In this document: one piece after another, positions 1-12,828 of the stretch
How the letters are laid out: each line of letters begins with the position of its first letter
How positions within the stretch are numbered: position 1 is the first letter of the stretch
Position numbers and translations under genes: made by a program
Origin: Aaosphaeria pasadenensis
Taxonomy: Eukaryota > Ascomycota > Dothideomycetes > Pleosporales
Assembly (NCBI GenBank): GCA_022813625.1
Contig: JAKLMB010000038.1
Coordinates: 62,001 to 126,000 of the forward strand
Length of the DNA stretch: 64,000 nt
Reading direction: 5' to 3'
The notes under the pieces: model-generated
Database searches by the model: none
What the model saw: the letters and a program-made list of their open reading frames with translations, nothing else
What the model was told of the DNA's origin: nothing

Positions 1-1946
1 GCGAAGCTGAGTCCAGGTGTATCCCGAGTAGTGCACGTGTGCCAAGGACTATCAAACATTAGCATATGCTGCAGAAAACATGATGCAAGGTACTCACCCA
101 ATCACCCTTCTTCAGCATGAAACGAGCCAGGCAGTGAGCTCCAGCCGCCAGGAAGCTAGGAGAGCATCCCACAAAACGCTCGTCCATGATGGTGATCTCG
201 AGGAAGTATTTGGCTAATGTGCGAGTCTCAAGATCGTAATCATCGGCCTTGCTGATCCTTCTGAGGAAGCTCATCGGACCGGGCCAACCTAGCTCGAACT
301 GGAGCATGCTAAGCATGAAACGCTCAGCCTTAAGGACCTCATCGGCAGTGTACGCTCCATCCACCATGTAAACAATCTCTTGCACAGATGGGCAGTTGAT
401 TTCTTCATACTTGGCTGCAACAAAGAGAGCAGTTGCTCCCACAAGCTGTAGCTTGCCCAAGGAGACAACCTTGGCCGACAAGAAACGATCGACATAGTTG
501 ACGGCAAGGAATAAGGTCTCTGGCAAAAGGGTGAAACGATTGTGTACTTGGACCAGCCAATCCATGAGCACAGAGCGCATAGACCATTGGATCTCGGACT
601 GGTGCTCCATGTATGTAGCGTTGGGTTTCATGCGCTCCTATATATTTGTTAGCAGTTGACTGAGACACGAAGGCAAGCTGTACGTACCTCGAGCGAGTGC
701 ATATATTCAAAGATCTCGTCTCCGTACTCGGCAACCATTGAGGTATCCCATTGCTCATCCTCGACATCCTCGGGAGTCTTATTGGCCTCGACCCATTCCC
801 TGGCAGCCTCGAGTTCGCGTTGGGACTTGCTTGTAACTCGGGGAGCGAGAACGAGAGTCACACCTCCAGTAGTGTTGTCACTACGAGATCGAAGGGATCG
901 GGCAGTGGTATAGCCGTCCGCATCAAAGTACTCCTCACCCTCATCCTCGTCTTCATCCCAGTACTCTTCGGGCTCGAGACGTGTCTTTGCCATTTCTTCA
1001 TTGCGCTCTTGCTCAAGAACGCGTGCTTGGTCCTCCAAGGCGTCCGAATAATCGTGTCCTTCTCCGCTGTCAGCCTTGATGGCCTGCTCTTGTTTTGCGC
1101 ATTCATCATATGATGGCATGGACACGGCCTCTTCTTGAGGCTCTTGCTGCTCTACGAGGCGAAGGTAGGTTGATGCCTTTTTCGAGAGTTGCTTCGACAC
1201 TGGCTCCACAGCGGGATATACGTGAGAGAGGTTGGTGTCCAAGTCGCTTCGCTGTTCGAGCGGTTGACGCGTCGGAACCGGGATCACGACATCAAGAACA
1301 GGCTCCGAGTCAACTTCTTTGAAGACGGCGGTAGACTTCTTGGATAGGATCTTGCGGATGTTTGCAGTGGAGAGGCTGGGCTCGGTCGTTACGTGCTTTG
1401 GCACGGCAGACGCAACGTGACTGATTCCATTGGACGCGTTGTTCTTCGATACAGCATTCGCCAGAGGTCGTTGAGCCGGTCTCAGAAGCGTCGCCGGCTT
1501 GGCAAACTCCTTTGTTGATACGATGGCGTTGTCCTTGAGAATCTCGATCTTGGAATTCTTGCCAGGCACCTGCAAATCATCCTTGGCTACCGGCTGCCTC
1601 GTTGTGTTGCTGACATCCGCAAAGACTGTACGCTTCGTAGAAGGCTTGAGACCACCTACTTGCAAGAGGGTAGATAGGGCGGGTGTTGACTTGTTGCGCT
1701 GGTGGATGGTCTTGCCGGTCGGCAACTGGGGGAGCGCATTCTCGTCGCGAATGCGAAGAGAGCGCATGGGACGTTGTGGCTAGAGAGATGTGATGTTAGC
1801 AGGTGTTGCGAAACGTCGATAGGATGACTTCAGTGTGAAGGTAGAGATCGCAGGATATGGGGTGAGATCGCATGGACAACACCCACGGTCCACAGTGGTG
1901 TGGATGGAGCCCAGAGGACATCAGGAGGACTTACTTTAGCATCCAT
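1..1946 (-). CDS. G2/mitotic B-type cyclin (3' end beyond window)
   Basis: This is the activating subunit of the mitotic Cdk1 kinase, acting in the nucleus at G2/M. Coding exons on the minus strand are 1946-1935, 1779-688, 637-98 and 48-1 (continuing off the window); introns are 155, 50 and 49 nt, all GT..AG and in phase. The first exon encodes only M-D-A-K. 564 residues are visible. A long disordered N-terminus holds a destruction-box-like RTVFADVSN (about residues 54-62), expected to direct APC/C degradation. The cyclin box starts near residue 350: EYMHSLEERMKPNATYM, then RSVLMDWLVQVH and the C-terminal cyclin fold up to GDWSLAHVHYSGYTW. It resembles Aspergillus NimE and yeast Clb/Cdc13. 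I am sure of the family, less so of the exact B-cyclin subtype. Confidence 0.93.
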
Positions 1947-4900
1947 GATGTATAGTATTGATCAATTGATATTTGTGTAAGGGGTTGGAGCTTCTGTTGA
2001 ACTGATGTCGACCTCGAGATGAAAAGGAGAGTGTCTATGCGAAGACACGGGAGCGCTATGGTTGAAGCGCTACAAAACAAGGGCAGCAATAACGAAACTC
2101 TCCATCTAAGTTGGCAGCAAAGAAATGCACAGGAGATAGTGGTTGTCGAACGACACGATGTGGTGTTGCTGTTTAGTTGGATGATGAGCGACCTTGGAGG
2201 AGCTTTAAAGCATCGCAAGCTGTTGTGGTTTCAAGGTTACAAACAAAATAAAGGTGCACAGACGTCTGATCTGAACGCGCCGCTCGCGCTAATTCCCCAT
2301 CGGGTGGCTCCGCTAACGGTTCGCCGGGGCAACCGACCAAGTCGCAACAAGCAACACTGGAATTCCTCAACGCATCTGCACGTCTATTCGCACCAGTGCA
2401 TCGTGATAGGATGTTTGGTCCTTTGCTCGCGATGTTATACGCACTGTCATAGGTCTGCAAAACAGTTCGCGCAGTGGGGTACATCCGAGCTATATGCCCG
2501 TCGTGGAAACGCACCCATTCATGGAGCCGAAGCACTGGCTAAGGAAGTCTCATTATCTTTTAGTATTTAGCATCATGAGTCGAAGCTAGCAGGGCGAGTG
2601 AAAATATTCGTCTTGATATTCATGCAATTGTTTAGTAGGAGCAGCTATGACTGGTGAAACCATTCTGTTGTTGATTGTTTATCGTGTTACCATGTTCATC
2701 ATCTACGTGTTGTGGACAGAATCCTCTTTGAAGCCGATAGTGTAAACAGAAATTAAATCATGGGCCATCAAAGCCTACGAATCATAACATGTAAATACAA
2801 GTAAATGACTACAGATATTTGTTTACTCCATGCTAAATATGGAATTAAATCATATAGCCGTGTAGTAACTTTTGGTCAAGGTAAACCGCTGTGGTAGCCC
2901 TATCATCACTGGCTAGGAGTTGTTTACTACAACAACACCAGAAAGTCTATGGAACCGTCCTCATGGAGCTTGCAGCTCGACATTCACCCCGCGATAGAAG
3001 TAAACATATATCCATATCATTATAGTATCAGTCTATTATTTAGGCCGTAATTCGGAAAAGCTGAATGTTTGGACGCGTCCTTCAAGTCCACTGCGACAGA
3101 GTTAAGATGGCACCATTAATGATTCGTGTATCATGAGGGATTTGATATCTTGGAGAGTGTTCGAATTACACCACAACCAACACTTATTTTCTTATTTACT
3201 GAAATATAATGAATTAAAAGGAAGTGACATCCCGTACACAGCGCCGGTTTTTTACAGTTAGGATAGCTCAAGGCAAATGCATGCGAATGTATGTCACTGA
3301 CGAGTAGGTGTAGGCGGCGACGAGCAGTTGCTATACAACGATCAGTAGATGACTGGATGCATTGTACAGATGCCGAATAGACCCCTGAAGAAACACCAGC
3401 CATTATAGCGATTGGGAATGCGACAAATATATAGGTAAGCAGAAGTCTTCAGCAAATCGGTGATGCAGATTGGGAAGAATCGCATCCGGCATGGTTGCGA
3501 CCACGAGAGGGTGTTTCCCAAAGGGGTAAGGCTCGGTTATATAAACGACCTCGGACCATGACGTAGATGTATTTACTCTATTGTCGCGGTCCCCAAACAA
3601 CATCAATAAACCAACTTCTGAAACATTACGTCCACCACAACAATAGAATTTGTAGAAATAGTAATCAATAAGGTCGCAAGATGGTCTGGAGTGGATTCCG
3701 AGATTTTGACGTAAATTAGTTCAGAAATGGGCTCATAATTCCAATGTGTAAAAAAACGCGTCCCCGCACGTCAAACAAGCGCGCAAGCATATGACTTTTT
3801 CGCGAAGTCACATGACCTTTTCAACTTCCACCCCATCATCGGACAACGTTCATCCACGACGACAATGATGATGAATTTCGTTCCTGGAGATGTTCACAGA
3901 CTCTACTTCGCTGCTGTGATAATGTTGGGACCCGTCGTCGGGGGGAATTGACTAGGAAAGCCGCCGCCTATCGCCTCACCGCACAACGACTTGTTTCAAA
4001 ACTCTTCCGCCTGCACCTAGCGATGGACACCTCACCGCCATGGCTCTAGTCGGCATGGTCTGGATATGCCGACAATTTTGAATCGTCTAGGCTGCTCAGA
4101 GTGGACAGGATGGAAAAGCATTACAAAAGGTATTGGAGAGGAATTTTGGGAGTCATTCGCTACTCCTTTGTCTGCCCGCGCCGGCGCTGGCGCAATGGCC
4201 GAGGGTTTTCCCATCCATGACACCGACATCCGCGGGCGTGCGGTGACGAGTTCTACTAAACTAACATAATACCTAACCAATACCTTATTACTCTTCTTGC
4301 TCTGCAAACTGCGCCCGCTCTCACCCGTCGTAGTCCATCGATCGCACGGAATGCGCTCGCACGTCTTGCGCCCTGGGAAGGCCTGGCGCATTGCAAATTG
4401 ATAGTCGCAAAGATTCATCAACCCCTCATCTTGCCCAAACCGTGCAAATTGTAGATTGCGCACCCACACCTCAGCTAGTAGATGACGGAATGGGAACACT
4501 ACGTATGTACGAGAAATATTAGGCTCGGCGCACCTCGTTCTGATTGTCTTCTTGTGGTGTGGGATGGGATGGGATGTGGGATGGCTGGATGAATCAATGG
4601 ACGACGGATGGGATGGATGCAGGGCCCTCCGCCGCCGCCTCGCGCGCTTCAATGGCTTTCTTTAGGACACATAGCAAAGTGGATATTCAGGATCGCGACA
4701 GGATTCAGGATCGATACATGTCAAAAAGAAGGGAGTGGTGACTTCGAATGATGGTGGAAATGCTACCTCTTCTCTCTGCACGGTCGTCGCTTTGAGGGGT
4801 GTGGTGTGTGTGTGTGTCTGGGATTTGAGCGTCACACGGAGATTCCGTGAGTAGACGCCGCGCATCTCTTGCCAACGAATCCCCAGCGCTTCACACCAGC

Positions 4901-6575
4901 TGGGGCAGATAGCGCCCGCCAACTGGACCGACTGGAACTACATGGCCCTGTCCACCACTAAATTACCTGATCTCAAGTTTCTTTGACGGTCAGGAGGGTT
5001 TGCTGGCTTGAGGAGGGGATGTGCATCAAGGTGCTCGTTGGGAGTTCACACGGATCTTGTGTAACGCCTTCGGGGAAGCAGATGCTGGCAGAACAGAGGG
5101 TAATCAAGAGAGGGGAGTCGGTATCAGCTTGCTTATTGGCCGATCAGGAAGCGCAACCCTCAGCGATTATTGCAACTATTCTAGATACTGTCACAACTGG
5201 TTGTAGATAGCAAAGCGAAGCAATGGGAGAATACGGAATCCAACGCCCTTTCCCCTTCCCTCTTCCCTTTCAGCATGCAGAGGGTGTTTTAATCTTGTTC
5301 AAACACAGCGCACTCTCTCTGTTCTTTCTGAGGCATGCATTGTAGCCTCAGACTTCATTGGCCGCTGTCTATGCGCCCAAAGTCTCGTTCCGTTTCGACC
5401 TCTCATGGCATGCGCCATAGACAATACCGCTGCAACGCTCCTACTAGGGTCAGGTTTTGCGTGCGTGTCTGTCCGGCTGGCTCCCATGCCATGCCATGCC
5501 ATGCACCTTTAGCCCTTGATATCGTATGGATCTGTTAGTTATGCCAAATGATGGCCTGCTTGCTGCGACTGATAGAGCCGCTTTTGCCATGTCTCTCTCC
5601 CAGTTGTTAAGTCGCAGCTGTAGGTAGTGAGTAGCAGCAGCAGTAGTAGTAGTTAGCAAAGCCAGGGTCAACTCCTCATTCTGTCTCTCTCTGTGTGCGT
5701 GTGCGGTCGTCTGCCTGTAGCGCCTGCGCAAACACCAGAGCCGCCCTGATGCTTCGGAATGGTTTTTAAATGATAAAGCGACCGACATTGTGTGGTATTC
5801 GACTTTGCGCATCTGCTTGTGACGAGGTTTTGTAAGCTTGTTGGTGTCGTGGTGCTGTTCCGATCCATTGCATTGTCAGGTGCAGCAGTGCTCTCGCTAA
5901 TAAGACTTCATTCTCAACCGTCCGCTCCTCCCTCATCCCATCCACTCCAACTCCTAACCCCGTGGCAAGAGCCATACCAGTCGGTAAGTTATGGACACAC
6001 ACTCCCTCTCAATATTCTCGACAATGCGATTCAATACCATCACCACCCATTCTTCATCTCCTGCTCCCGCTCCCGCTCCCCGTCGCTGACCTGACTGCTC
6101 TCCCACTTGCAGCGGCGCCAGACGGAATCCTATCGAAGCACTCGACCAGACTCCATCCACCACTTCCACAGACTCTACTGGTATGTATTCCTTCTATTAG
6201 ATGCTTGCGACCCTTGATCCCTCCGTCATTCCCTCCCATGTCCGTCTGTGGATGCTCCAGCGTCGCAGCGGCTTCGTCATAGTGGCAGGTTCATCCAGAC
6301 CCCCATTATGACCACAGCCAACCACACCGGTTACTGTCTGGACCTCCTGGTCGTCGAACACATTCATCAAAGTCTCTTCTTCCATCATTGGCTCCTGAGC
6401 GCTCATCTGTGTATGTCTACAGTCTCGATTTCGGCTTCTCTCTCCTTCGCTCGCCCTTTGCCATTTGACGAGTCCTTGCGACACCGGCGGGCTCGGTGTT
6501 CATCGTCCACCAACGTCCCTATCCTCATCGCAGAGGTCCCGTCATATACCATACATAACAAGTACAAGAAGGGAT
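1947..6575. other. Long intergenic region between divergent cyclin and Zn2Cys6 genes
   Basis: 4.6 kb between two divergently transcribed genes. I see no convincing coding region: the open stretches are short, low in complexity or lack family features. It contains a GT-rich microsatellite near 4798-4820, a (CATGC)4 tract near 5484-5503 and CT-rich stretches from about 5900 that probably belong to the leader of the gene starting at 6576. A cell-cycle promoter and a long regulated leader would fit, but this is inference. Confidence 0.6.
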
Positions 6576-8709
6576 ATGGAAGCATCTGCTATCCTCGGGG
6601 AGATCCAGGCATCGGCTGCTCAACGCTTCCAAGCCGTTGCTGAGGACACCCCGATCAGCCGCTCATACCATCCGAGGCACTCAGGAGGATCGGACTTCAG
6701 CATGATTGCACAAGACGGCGACATGATGATGAACGATGTATATCCGAGCACTGAAACCACATCGGGGCATGAAGCTATGTCGCCCACAAAGACAGCGCAA
6801 CCCAAACACATCAGTTTCGTGCTGCTACTTCCCCAATCGCCTCAACACAGAGCACGCCTCCCCATGCGTGTGAACATCTTCCCCCACGACACTACAGACT
6901 CAATAATCACAACGGTCAAGAATTTTTATGGCCTGTATGAGAGACGAGGCGTGGTCTTTGAGGATCAGCATGGAACCACCCTCATTGCGCGCTACGAGAA
7001 TTTCGACCACAATATGGTGGTCTATGTTCGCATCACGGCAGAGGAGCCTGAGATAGATGACTACTCGCCAGACCCGCGCCATTCCGCTTCTCCTCGCCGT
7101 CCTCGGCTTGGTGATGCCTTCCAGATGCTGCCGCCTTCTTTGAATGCGCACCAGGATGGCCGACTAGGGTCTCGCACAACGGGCCGACATAGTCAATCAC
7201 CACAGCCCGGCAGAGGTCGTCGAAGCGCATCTGCCAGCACCAATAACAAGAGCAGAGTTCGTCCAGCTCCAAAGAGTCGAGGCACAAGCTCTCATGGAAG
7301 CTTCGCAGACATCAACGCAGACGCTGGCAACTTCAGCGACAGCGATGGAGGCAACGCATCAGTCACCAGCTCTCGCCGATCCCGTAAGGAGCAGGTTGCT
7401 AGTGCCGACATCAGCGTTGAGAACATTGTCGAAGGTGGACGTCGAAAGAGGGCCAAATTTGACAGCTCTGTAAGTGGTTTCGATACGTTGACGACATATC
7501 GACAACGTACGCTAACATCGAACCTCCCTCCAGGAACTGCCTCTATTTGTTCCTCCCCAAGTTCCCATGACGGCTTCGCTATCGTCCGTCTCTCCGCAGC
7601 GGCGCATTAGCAGTCACAATGGTGCCTCGCCGTACTCTGTGAACAATAACCAGCATACCTTTTCGTACCCTCTGCCTTCGCCTCAGAGTTATGGACAAGG
7701 TGAAGCTTCGTATTTACATGGGCTCGCAACTCCATATTCGAGTTCGAGCGTGCAAATGCAGGGCTACAAGTCTCGCACACGTGGCTCGGGTCAATACGTT
7801 GGTCAACGACATTCAGGGTTCGGTGGAGAGATTCTGCCAACACCAGACCCCACTCTGGGTAGCATTAGCGTCATCTCAGACGAGGATGTCGCCCGCCAAT
7901 TGATGCGCCTTGGAGATGCATCCAATTTTTCGACTCATGGGCGCACATCCACCTCTACCCTTGATGATGCATTGAGTGGAAAGGCAGAAGCTCCGTCCTC
8001 AGATGACGAGAGCGATAATGGCAGCGAGGATCAGCAAGAACTCCCTGGCCTACCATTTGTCTCTGCGCGCAGCAATGGAGCCAACGGCGAGCTCGCGCGT
8101 GCATTTGACAGTGGCTCTGCGAGCGGCGACGAGTATGATGACAACCATGACGACTCTTTCAAGGGTGAGAGCGACGAGATCATGCCCGATGAGCATCATG
8201 ACCACCCAGGTCAAGCCAACGGCGTGAGAGCTCGATCGATCGCGTCAGGAAAGTCAGGAAAGTCCAGCAAGCCTCGCGCCCAGCCTAAGAGCAAGAGCAA
8301 GTCGAATGCTCCCAGCAAGCCCCCAATGTCCCCTGCCTCCTTACCTCCCCAGTCGCGCAAGCAGTCCGTTGCCTCCATCACGCTGCAAGCACCATTGGGA
8401 GCCGACGAAGAAGACCTGTCTAGCAAACCTCGCTGCCAGCGCTGCCGTAAGAGCAAGAAGGGTTGCGACCGCCAGCGGCCGTGCGGTCGTTGCAAAGACG
8501 CAGGCATCGGCATTGAAGGGTGCATCAGCGAAGACGAAGGCAACGGAAGGAAGGGGCGTTATGGGCGCCACATGGGCGTTACCGTCAAGAAGACTGGAGT
8601 TGAGACTCCAGCAGCAGACCATGATCATGTTCATGGTGTCACCGCCGCTCCAACGGCTCCTCCTCTGCTAAGCAACGCAATTGAAAAAAGCAAGAAGAGA
8701 AAGCGGTAG
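6576..8709 (+). CDS. Putative regulator with C-terminal Zn2Cys6 domain
   Basis: Exons 6576-7469 and 7534-8709 (64-nt intron, phase 0) encode 689 residues. The start is the first in-frame ATG; upstream in-frame codons are non-ATG. Residues about 75-150 form a compact segment (KHISFVLLLPQSP to YVRITAEE) that reads like a beta-grasp/ubiquitin-like fold. A long Ser/Pro-rich, acidic, disordered middle follows. Near residues 599-628 lies a binuclear zinc cluster: C-x2-C-x6-C-x5-C-x2-C-x9-C. In most fungal Zn2Cys6 factors this domain is N-terminal; here it is near the C-terminus and no fungal_trans middle homology domain is apparent. Basic stretches (GGRRKRAKF, KKRKR at the end) could be nuclear signals. 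DNA binding is expected from the family; the target is unknown. Confidence 0.88.
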
Positions 8710-10818
8710 ACCTGTTGAATAACACATTCCGTTTCTAAAGGTCGAATAACATGGCCTTTGTCGTACACTACAACAACAACAACTCGAACTCGACTCAACT
8801 ATAAAGAAAAAAAAACATATTACGAAATCATTTGCTCCCCTGGATATTATGAGGCATGCGGCGCAATCTAAGGGTTGTTTCGTTTTCCATTTATATTTAC
8901 ATTGACATCAACATTATCAATATTCTCACCATCATGGTCAATGGCTTTCGATACGAAGGCTTTCCGTTACTACCAGCCATCTGCCATTGGAGGATGATGG
9001 AAAATCAGAAGGGTTTGGATAGTGGCAGAGGCAGTGGTGGTGGCGAGGAGGTTTCACTCCATTCCGCTCCTTCATTTCCTTGGTTTCCGAAAAAGTTTGC
9101 TGGAAGATACAATTACTTCCGCACTGTAGAAGAGAGAAGAGAAAGAAATGAAGAGAAAAAGCAGAAAGAGAAAGGCAACAGACAGCTGTAGTGGTTACAG
9201 AGGATGGACTAGGCCAGGTGAATTGGAGCAAATTGACTGTGAAGCAGTATTAGACTTGGGATTGGGAATTGGATGGCAAGGCAAAGGTCAAGGGAAAGGC
9301 ATGGGCATGGAATCGGATGGTTGGGAGGTGGGGGTCATGGGGGAAGGGGTTATTATGTGTTTCCTTTCCTCTCTTCTCTCTTCTCTCTGTTTGCTTTTTT
9401 ATGATGCTGATTGCTTCGGCGCATTTGTTAATCCCCCCCGACACGTAGCGATCTTATTACTTGACGATAGTGAAATGACTGTTTTAGTTTTGAATTCTAC
9501 TATAACCTTTAAACTGATGGCGAGTCGAATGCGAATGAACGAAGCAAGTGACGATGATGTGTGTGAATGGATCAGGGTGAGTGGTAGACTAAAAGGTAGC
9601 TGGTGGCTATTCTTGTACTCTAATTACCAGCGGGATTAATGAGGGGAAGGGAAGGGTAGACGGGTGACGGGTACGGGTGACGGATGTACTATCTCGCTAG
9701 GCTCCCAGTGTTTTTATTACCAAGGACCAGACTGCCAGAAACTACCAACGCCAACGCCAACGCCAGTAACAGTACCGGAGGCATTGTCACTGTGTTCTTC
9801 GACTACGATACATTATTGTGTTGTTATTAAGTGTAACTTCAATCTACTATTCCGACTACACAACATGCTCGAAGTAATTACTTGGGAGTAGCAATGTAAG
9901 ACGCAACGATTGACGCTAAACCTTAGAGGGGAATCCAGGCACACAAAGAGGCACAGTTTGGGTTAGAAGGACGCGCATTGACGAATCAGATGCGGGGTTT
10001 TCGTTCTTCATGGGAAGGAGTTGCCGTACACAGCCACACTTTCCCATACAATTCCCACGCACGGACCCCGAGTACACGCGCCTCGTCTGCCTCATCTCGT
10101 CCTCTGTGCCTCTTTCCTCTCCTACTGTGTACTGCACCTGCACAGTGCTGCGCTCCTTCCTCTGCCCACTTTCCCGTCCCTCCAGCCCCAAAACCCCAAC
10201 CTTAACCCATCTCGTCTCGTCCCATCCCATCCCATCCTCCTCTCGCTCTCTCTCTCTTCGTCCCAATTCACTCTCTCTCTCTCTTACACTTCTGTCACTC
10301 ACATATTAACTCTCTTTCTCGCTCGCTTCCTCTCGTTCTCGCATCCTTCGTTCCGTCATACATTAACCTGCCGCAATCCGGCTTAATTACTGCCCTCCTC
10401 CCTCCTTCTCACCCTCTTCCTCCTCCTCCTCCTCCACCACCGTCCTCTCCTTCTTCTCGTCTTCTTCTTTTTCCCTCATTCTCGTCCCCTACTGAGCACC
10501 ACCCCAGTCCGGTCTCATAATACACTCGATAATGTCGGGCTGTGCTTTGTTTGTGCTCATCTGACATTTGACTCACTACTGAGAGTTGTTTCGTCCCTGT
10601 CGCTCGTCCTATCATTCGTCTCTTCCACTCACGCCTTCGCTCCTCTCGTCTTGCCGTGTTCCCAACGCCCAGCTGGGCACCTCCTTAAACTCAGCCTTAA
10701 GGCCTCCCCACCCACACCCCAACGACCTGCGACGCCCACCATCGCTTGGACCCATCTTTCGTTTACTGGCCTTTGACATCCTCCAAAACGCGTTCACTTC
10801 CATCTCTCTTCCATCAAC
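8710..10818. other. Intergenic region with long pyrimidine-rich leader
   Basis: 2.1 kb between two plus-strand genes. The first part is AT-rich 3' flank of the Zn2Cys6 gene. From about 10,080 to 10,480 the plus strand is strongly C/T-rich with long CT runs, typical of fungal core promoters and leaders of well-expressed genes, here belonging to the gene at 10,819. A (CCAACG)n-like triplet near 9747-9765 is a minor repeat. No coding region supported. Confidence 0.6.
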
Positions 10819-12828
10819 ATGGCGGACCATCAGCCTCAGGTGTCGTCCATTAAATCGCGCATTGCCGCCCTCAATCTAGAGGAGGTTCACGCCCCGAAGC
10901 CTGGTATCAAACCCTCGTATTCATACGAGCATGCAGCAGCAAAGAAGAAGCCACCACCACCTCCCCCAACCAACCGACCGTCTGTTCAGGGCCGACAGCA
11001 GACCGTAAACAATCCTCCCATCGTTAATCACCTTTCCCCCGCTGGACGACCCATTGGCAACCAGCCAGTCGAGCATCATGCCGACACCCCAAGGATCTCG
11101 CCCGCGCTTCCGCCGCGCCCACCACCTCGCAACAATCCACCTCCAAGTCTGCCCGAGCGCAAGAATTCGGACCAGATGCTCAAGCGCCGTGATTCGCTCG
11201 AGTCCATTTCAACAATCGCTTCTGGCACGTCGAGCTTGTCCCTTGGATCGTCCATGACGAGCGTCAGCGGAGGCTTCCGTGACGAGATTTATCGCGTCCG
11301 AGCCCCAGCGTACGACCCTTCCAAGTTGCCGCCCTTGCCGGCGAAGAAAGAGCCGGATGAGCCCAAGCTCAGTGCTACACGAAGTGCGATGAAGTCTAAA
11401 TCTACCCTTACGACTGCCAGCAGGGCTTTGCCTCCTCAACTGTCTCAAGCAATCCCGCCACCCCCACCGGCTCGTTCGGGCACTCAACCACTGCGAACGA
11501 CTCCACCACCCCTCCCCAATAGGCCAACCCTTCCCCCTCGGGATGCCCCGAAGAGTCAAGAAAACGTTGCGCCCCAGCCTCCAAAGCGAGCAAATGTTGT
11601 ACGACCTTCAGCACTCTCGTGGGGTTTGAACAAGTCGACGGAGACCCCTCCACCTTTGCCAGCGAGCCGGCCAACAGAGAGTGCACCGGCCGTCGCAAAT
11701 GGTCCTCCTCCGATTCCAATGGGCTCCCGACCGAACCTGGCAGCAATCATGGCTTCCAAGCCAAAACCATCAGCGCTTAACACGTGCCTCAGGTGCCGTG
11801 ATTTCTCAGGCCCAGATAGCCATGCCGCCAAGTTTCCACGACAGAACCTCCAGTCTTCGGATATTGCCTGGCTTGCCTATCAGTTGACCAGCCCATTCCC
11901 ATCAGCTACCGACAAGGCCCGCGTTATCTTTACATGGCTCCACCACAACATTGAATACGACGTCCAGGCCTTCTTTAACAACAATGTCCAGCGACGCACG
12001 CCTGAAAATACTCTGACTTCCGGGTTGGCAGTCTGCGAGGGCTATGCCGGTCTTTTCGCCGCACTGGCCTTGAAGTCTGGATTGGAGGCAGTCGTGGTTG
12101 GCGGAAATGGAAAGGGATTTGGCCACTCACCACTGAAACCTGGTGAGCCCGTTCCCAAGTTCTCATGCGGACATGCCTGGAACGCAGTTCGTATTGATAA
12201 TGGGGAATGGAAACTCATTGATCCCTGCTGGGGTGCGGGTGTTGTGAACGGCCCCGGCCAACCATATTCGAAGAGATTCAACCCCGCCATGTTCACCATG
12301 GACAACAATGAGTTCGGCTGGAAGCATTTCCCCGAAGACAGCAAATACTTCTTCCGAACAGACGGCCGACCAACCATCTCTTGGGAGGAGTACTGCCTCG
12401 ACGACGTCCCCGAACGGTTGCAGGTCTATGGCCCTGCCACGCCCGAGCATAATATCGGAGAGCGCTCGTTCCAACCTGAGCGAAAGCAAATCAAGGTTCA
12501 CGATCCCCAGAATCCAACCGTGCGATTTCAGTTCGCTACTGTGTGCCCGCACTGGGACCACGAAAGAAATGGAAAGGGCAAGCCTTATGTCATGGTCCTG
12601 AACTACGGCGAGACGGAATGGACAGCTTTTGAGACGGACGGCAGGGTCTGGTGGCTCGACATCAAACGCTCTGACCTCGGCGCGCCTGGTCAAAAGGTCA
12701 GCGTGTTCTCGGTCGATAAGATCGAGGGCAAAGACGCGCGCGGTGTGAGTGTGGATGAGTACAGACGGAAGATTGGACGGGTCGGAATGGGCCCGTTCGG
12801 AGGAGTGGCCATGTGGGAGTTGGTCTGA
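10819..12828 (+). CDS. Proline-rich transglutaminase-like protein (Cyk3-type)
   Basis: A single exon encodes 669 residues. The N-terminal half is disordered and full of polyproline SH3-ligand motifs (for example KKPPPPPPTNRP). The C-terminal half, from about residue 337, is a transglutaminase-like core with candidate catalytic residues Cys406 (SGLAVCEGYAG), His452 (CGHAWNAV) and Asp468 (WKLIDPCW). This family includes yeast Cyk3, which acts at the bud neck in cytokinesis and septum formation; many members lack enzymatic activity. Unlike Cyk3, no SH3 domain is visible here, but several SH3-binding stretches are, so it may be a partner of SH3 scaffolds. The ATG sits just after a long CT-rich leader. 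The family is clear; the cellular role is inferred. Confidence 0.85.
   Translation: MADHQPQVSSIKSRIAALNLEEVHAPKPGIKPSYSYEHAAAKKKPPPPPPTNRPSVQGRQQTVNNPPIVNHLSPAGRPIGNQPVEHHADTPRISPALPPRPPPRNNPPPSLPERKNSDQMLKRRDSLESISTIASGTSSLSLGSSMTSVSGGFRDEIYRVRAPAYDPSKLPPLPAKKEPDEPKLSATRSAMKSKSTLTTASRALPPQLSQAIPPPPPARSGTQPLRTTPPPLPNRPTLPPRDAPKSQENVAPQPPKRANVVRPSALSWGLNKSTETPPPLPASRPTESAPAVANGPPPIPMGSRPNLAAIMASKPKPSALNTCLRCRDFSGPDSHAAKFPRQNLQSSDIAWLAYQLTSPFPSATDKARVIFTWLHHNIEYDVQAFFNNNVQRRTPENTLTSGLAVCEGYAGLFAALALKSGLEAVVVGGNGKGFGHSPLKPGEPVPKFSCGHAWNAVRIDNGEWKLIDPCWGAGVVNGPGQPYSKRFNPAMFTMDNNEFGWKHFPEDSKYFFRTDGRPTISWEEYCLDDVPERLQVYGPATPEHNIGERSFQPERKQIKVHDPQNPTVRFQFATVCPHWDHERNGKGKPYVMVLNYGETEWTAFETDGRVWWLDIKRSDLGAPGQKVSVFSVDKIEGKDARGVSVDEYRRKIGRVGMGPFGGVAMWELV

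Noticed and set aside
2019..2570. 183-residue plus-strand open frame upstream of the cyclin
   Set aside because: No domain or signal, mixed composition, and it overlaps the cyclin promoter on the opposite strand; open by chance.
3131..3606. Two adjacent short minus-strand frames (90 and 67 residues)
   Set aside because: No recognisable motif and no splice sites joining them in phase.
4032..4652. 206-residue minus-strand open frame starting with an Arg-rich, His/Ser-rich stretch
   Set aside because: Low-complexity start from simple-sequence DNA, no family features, no splice partners.
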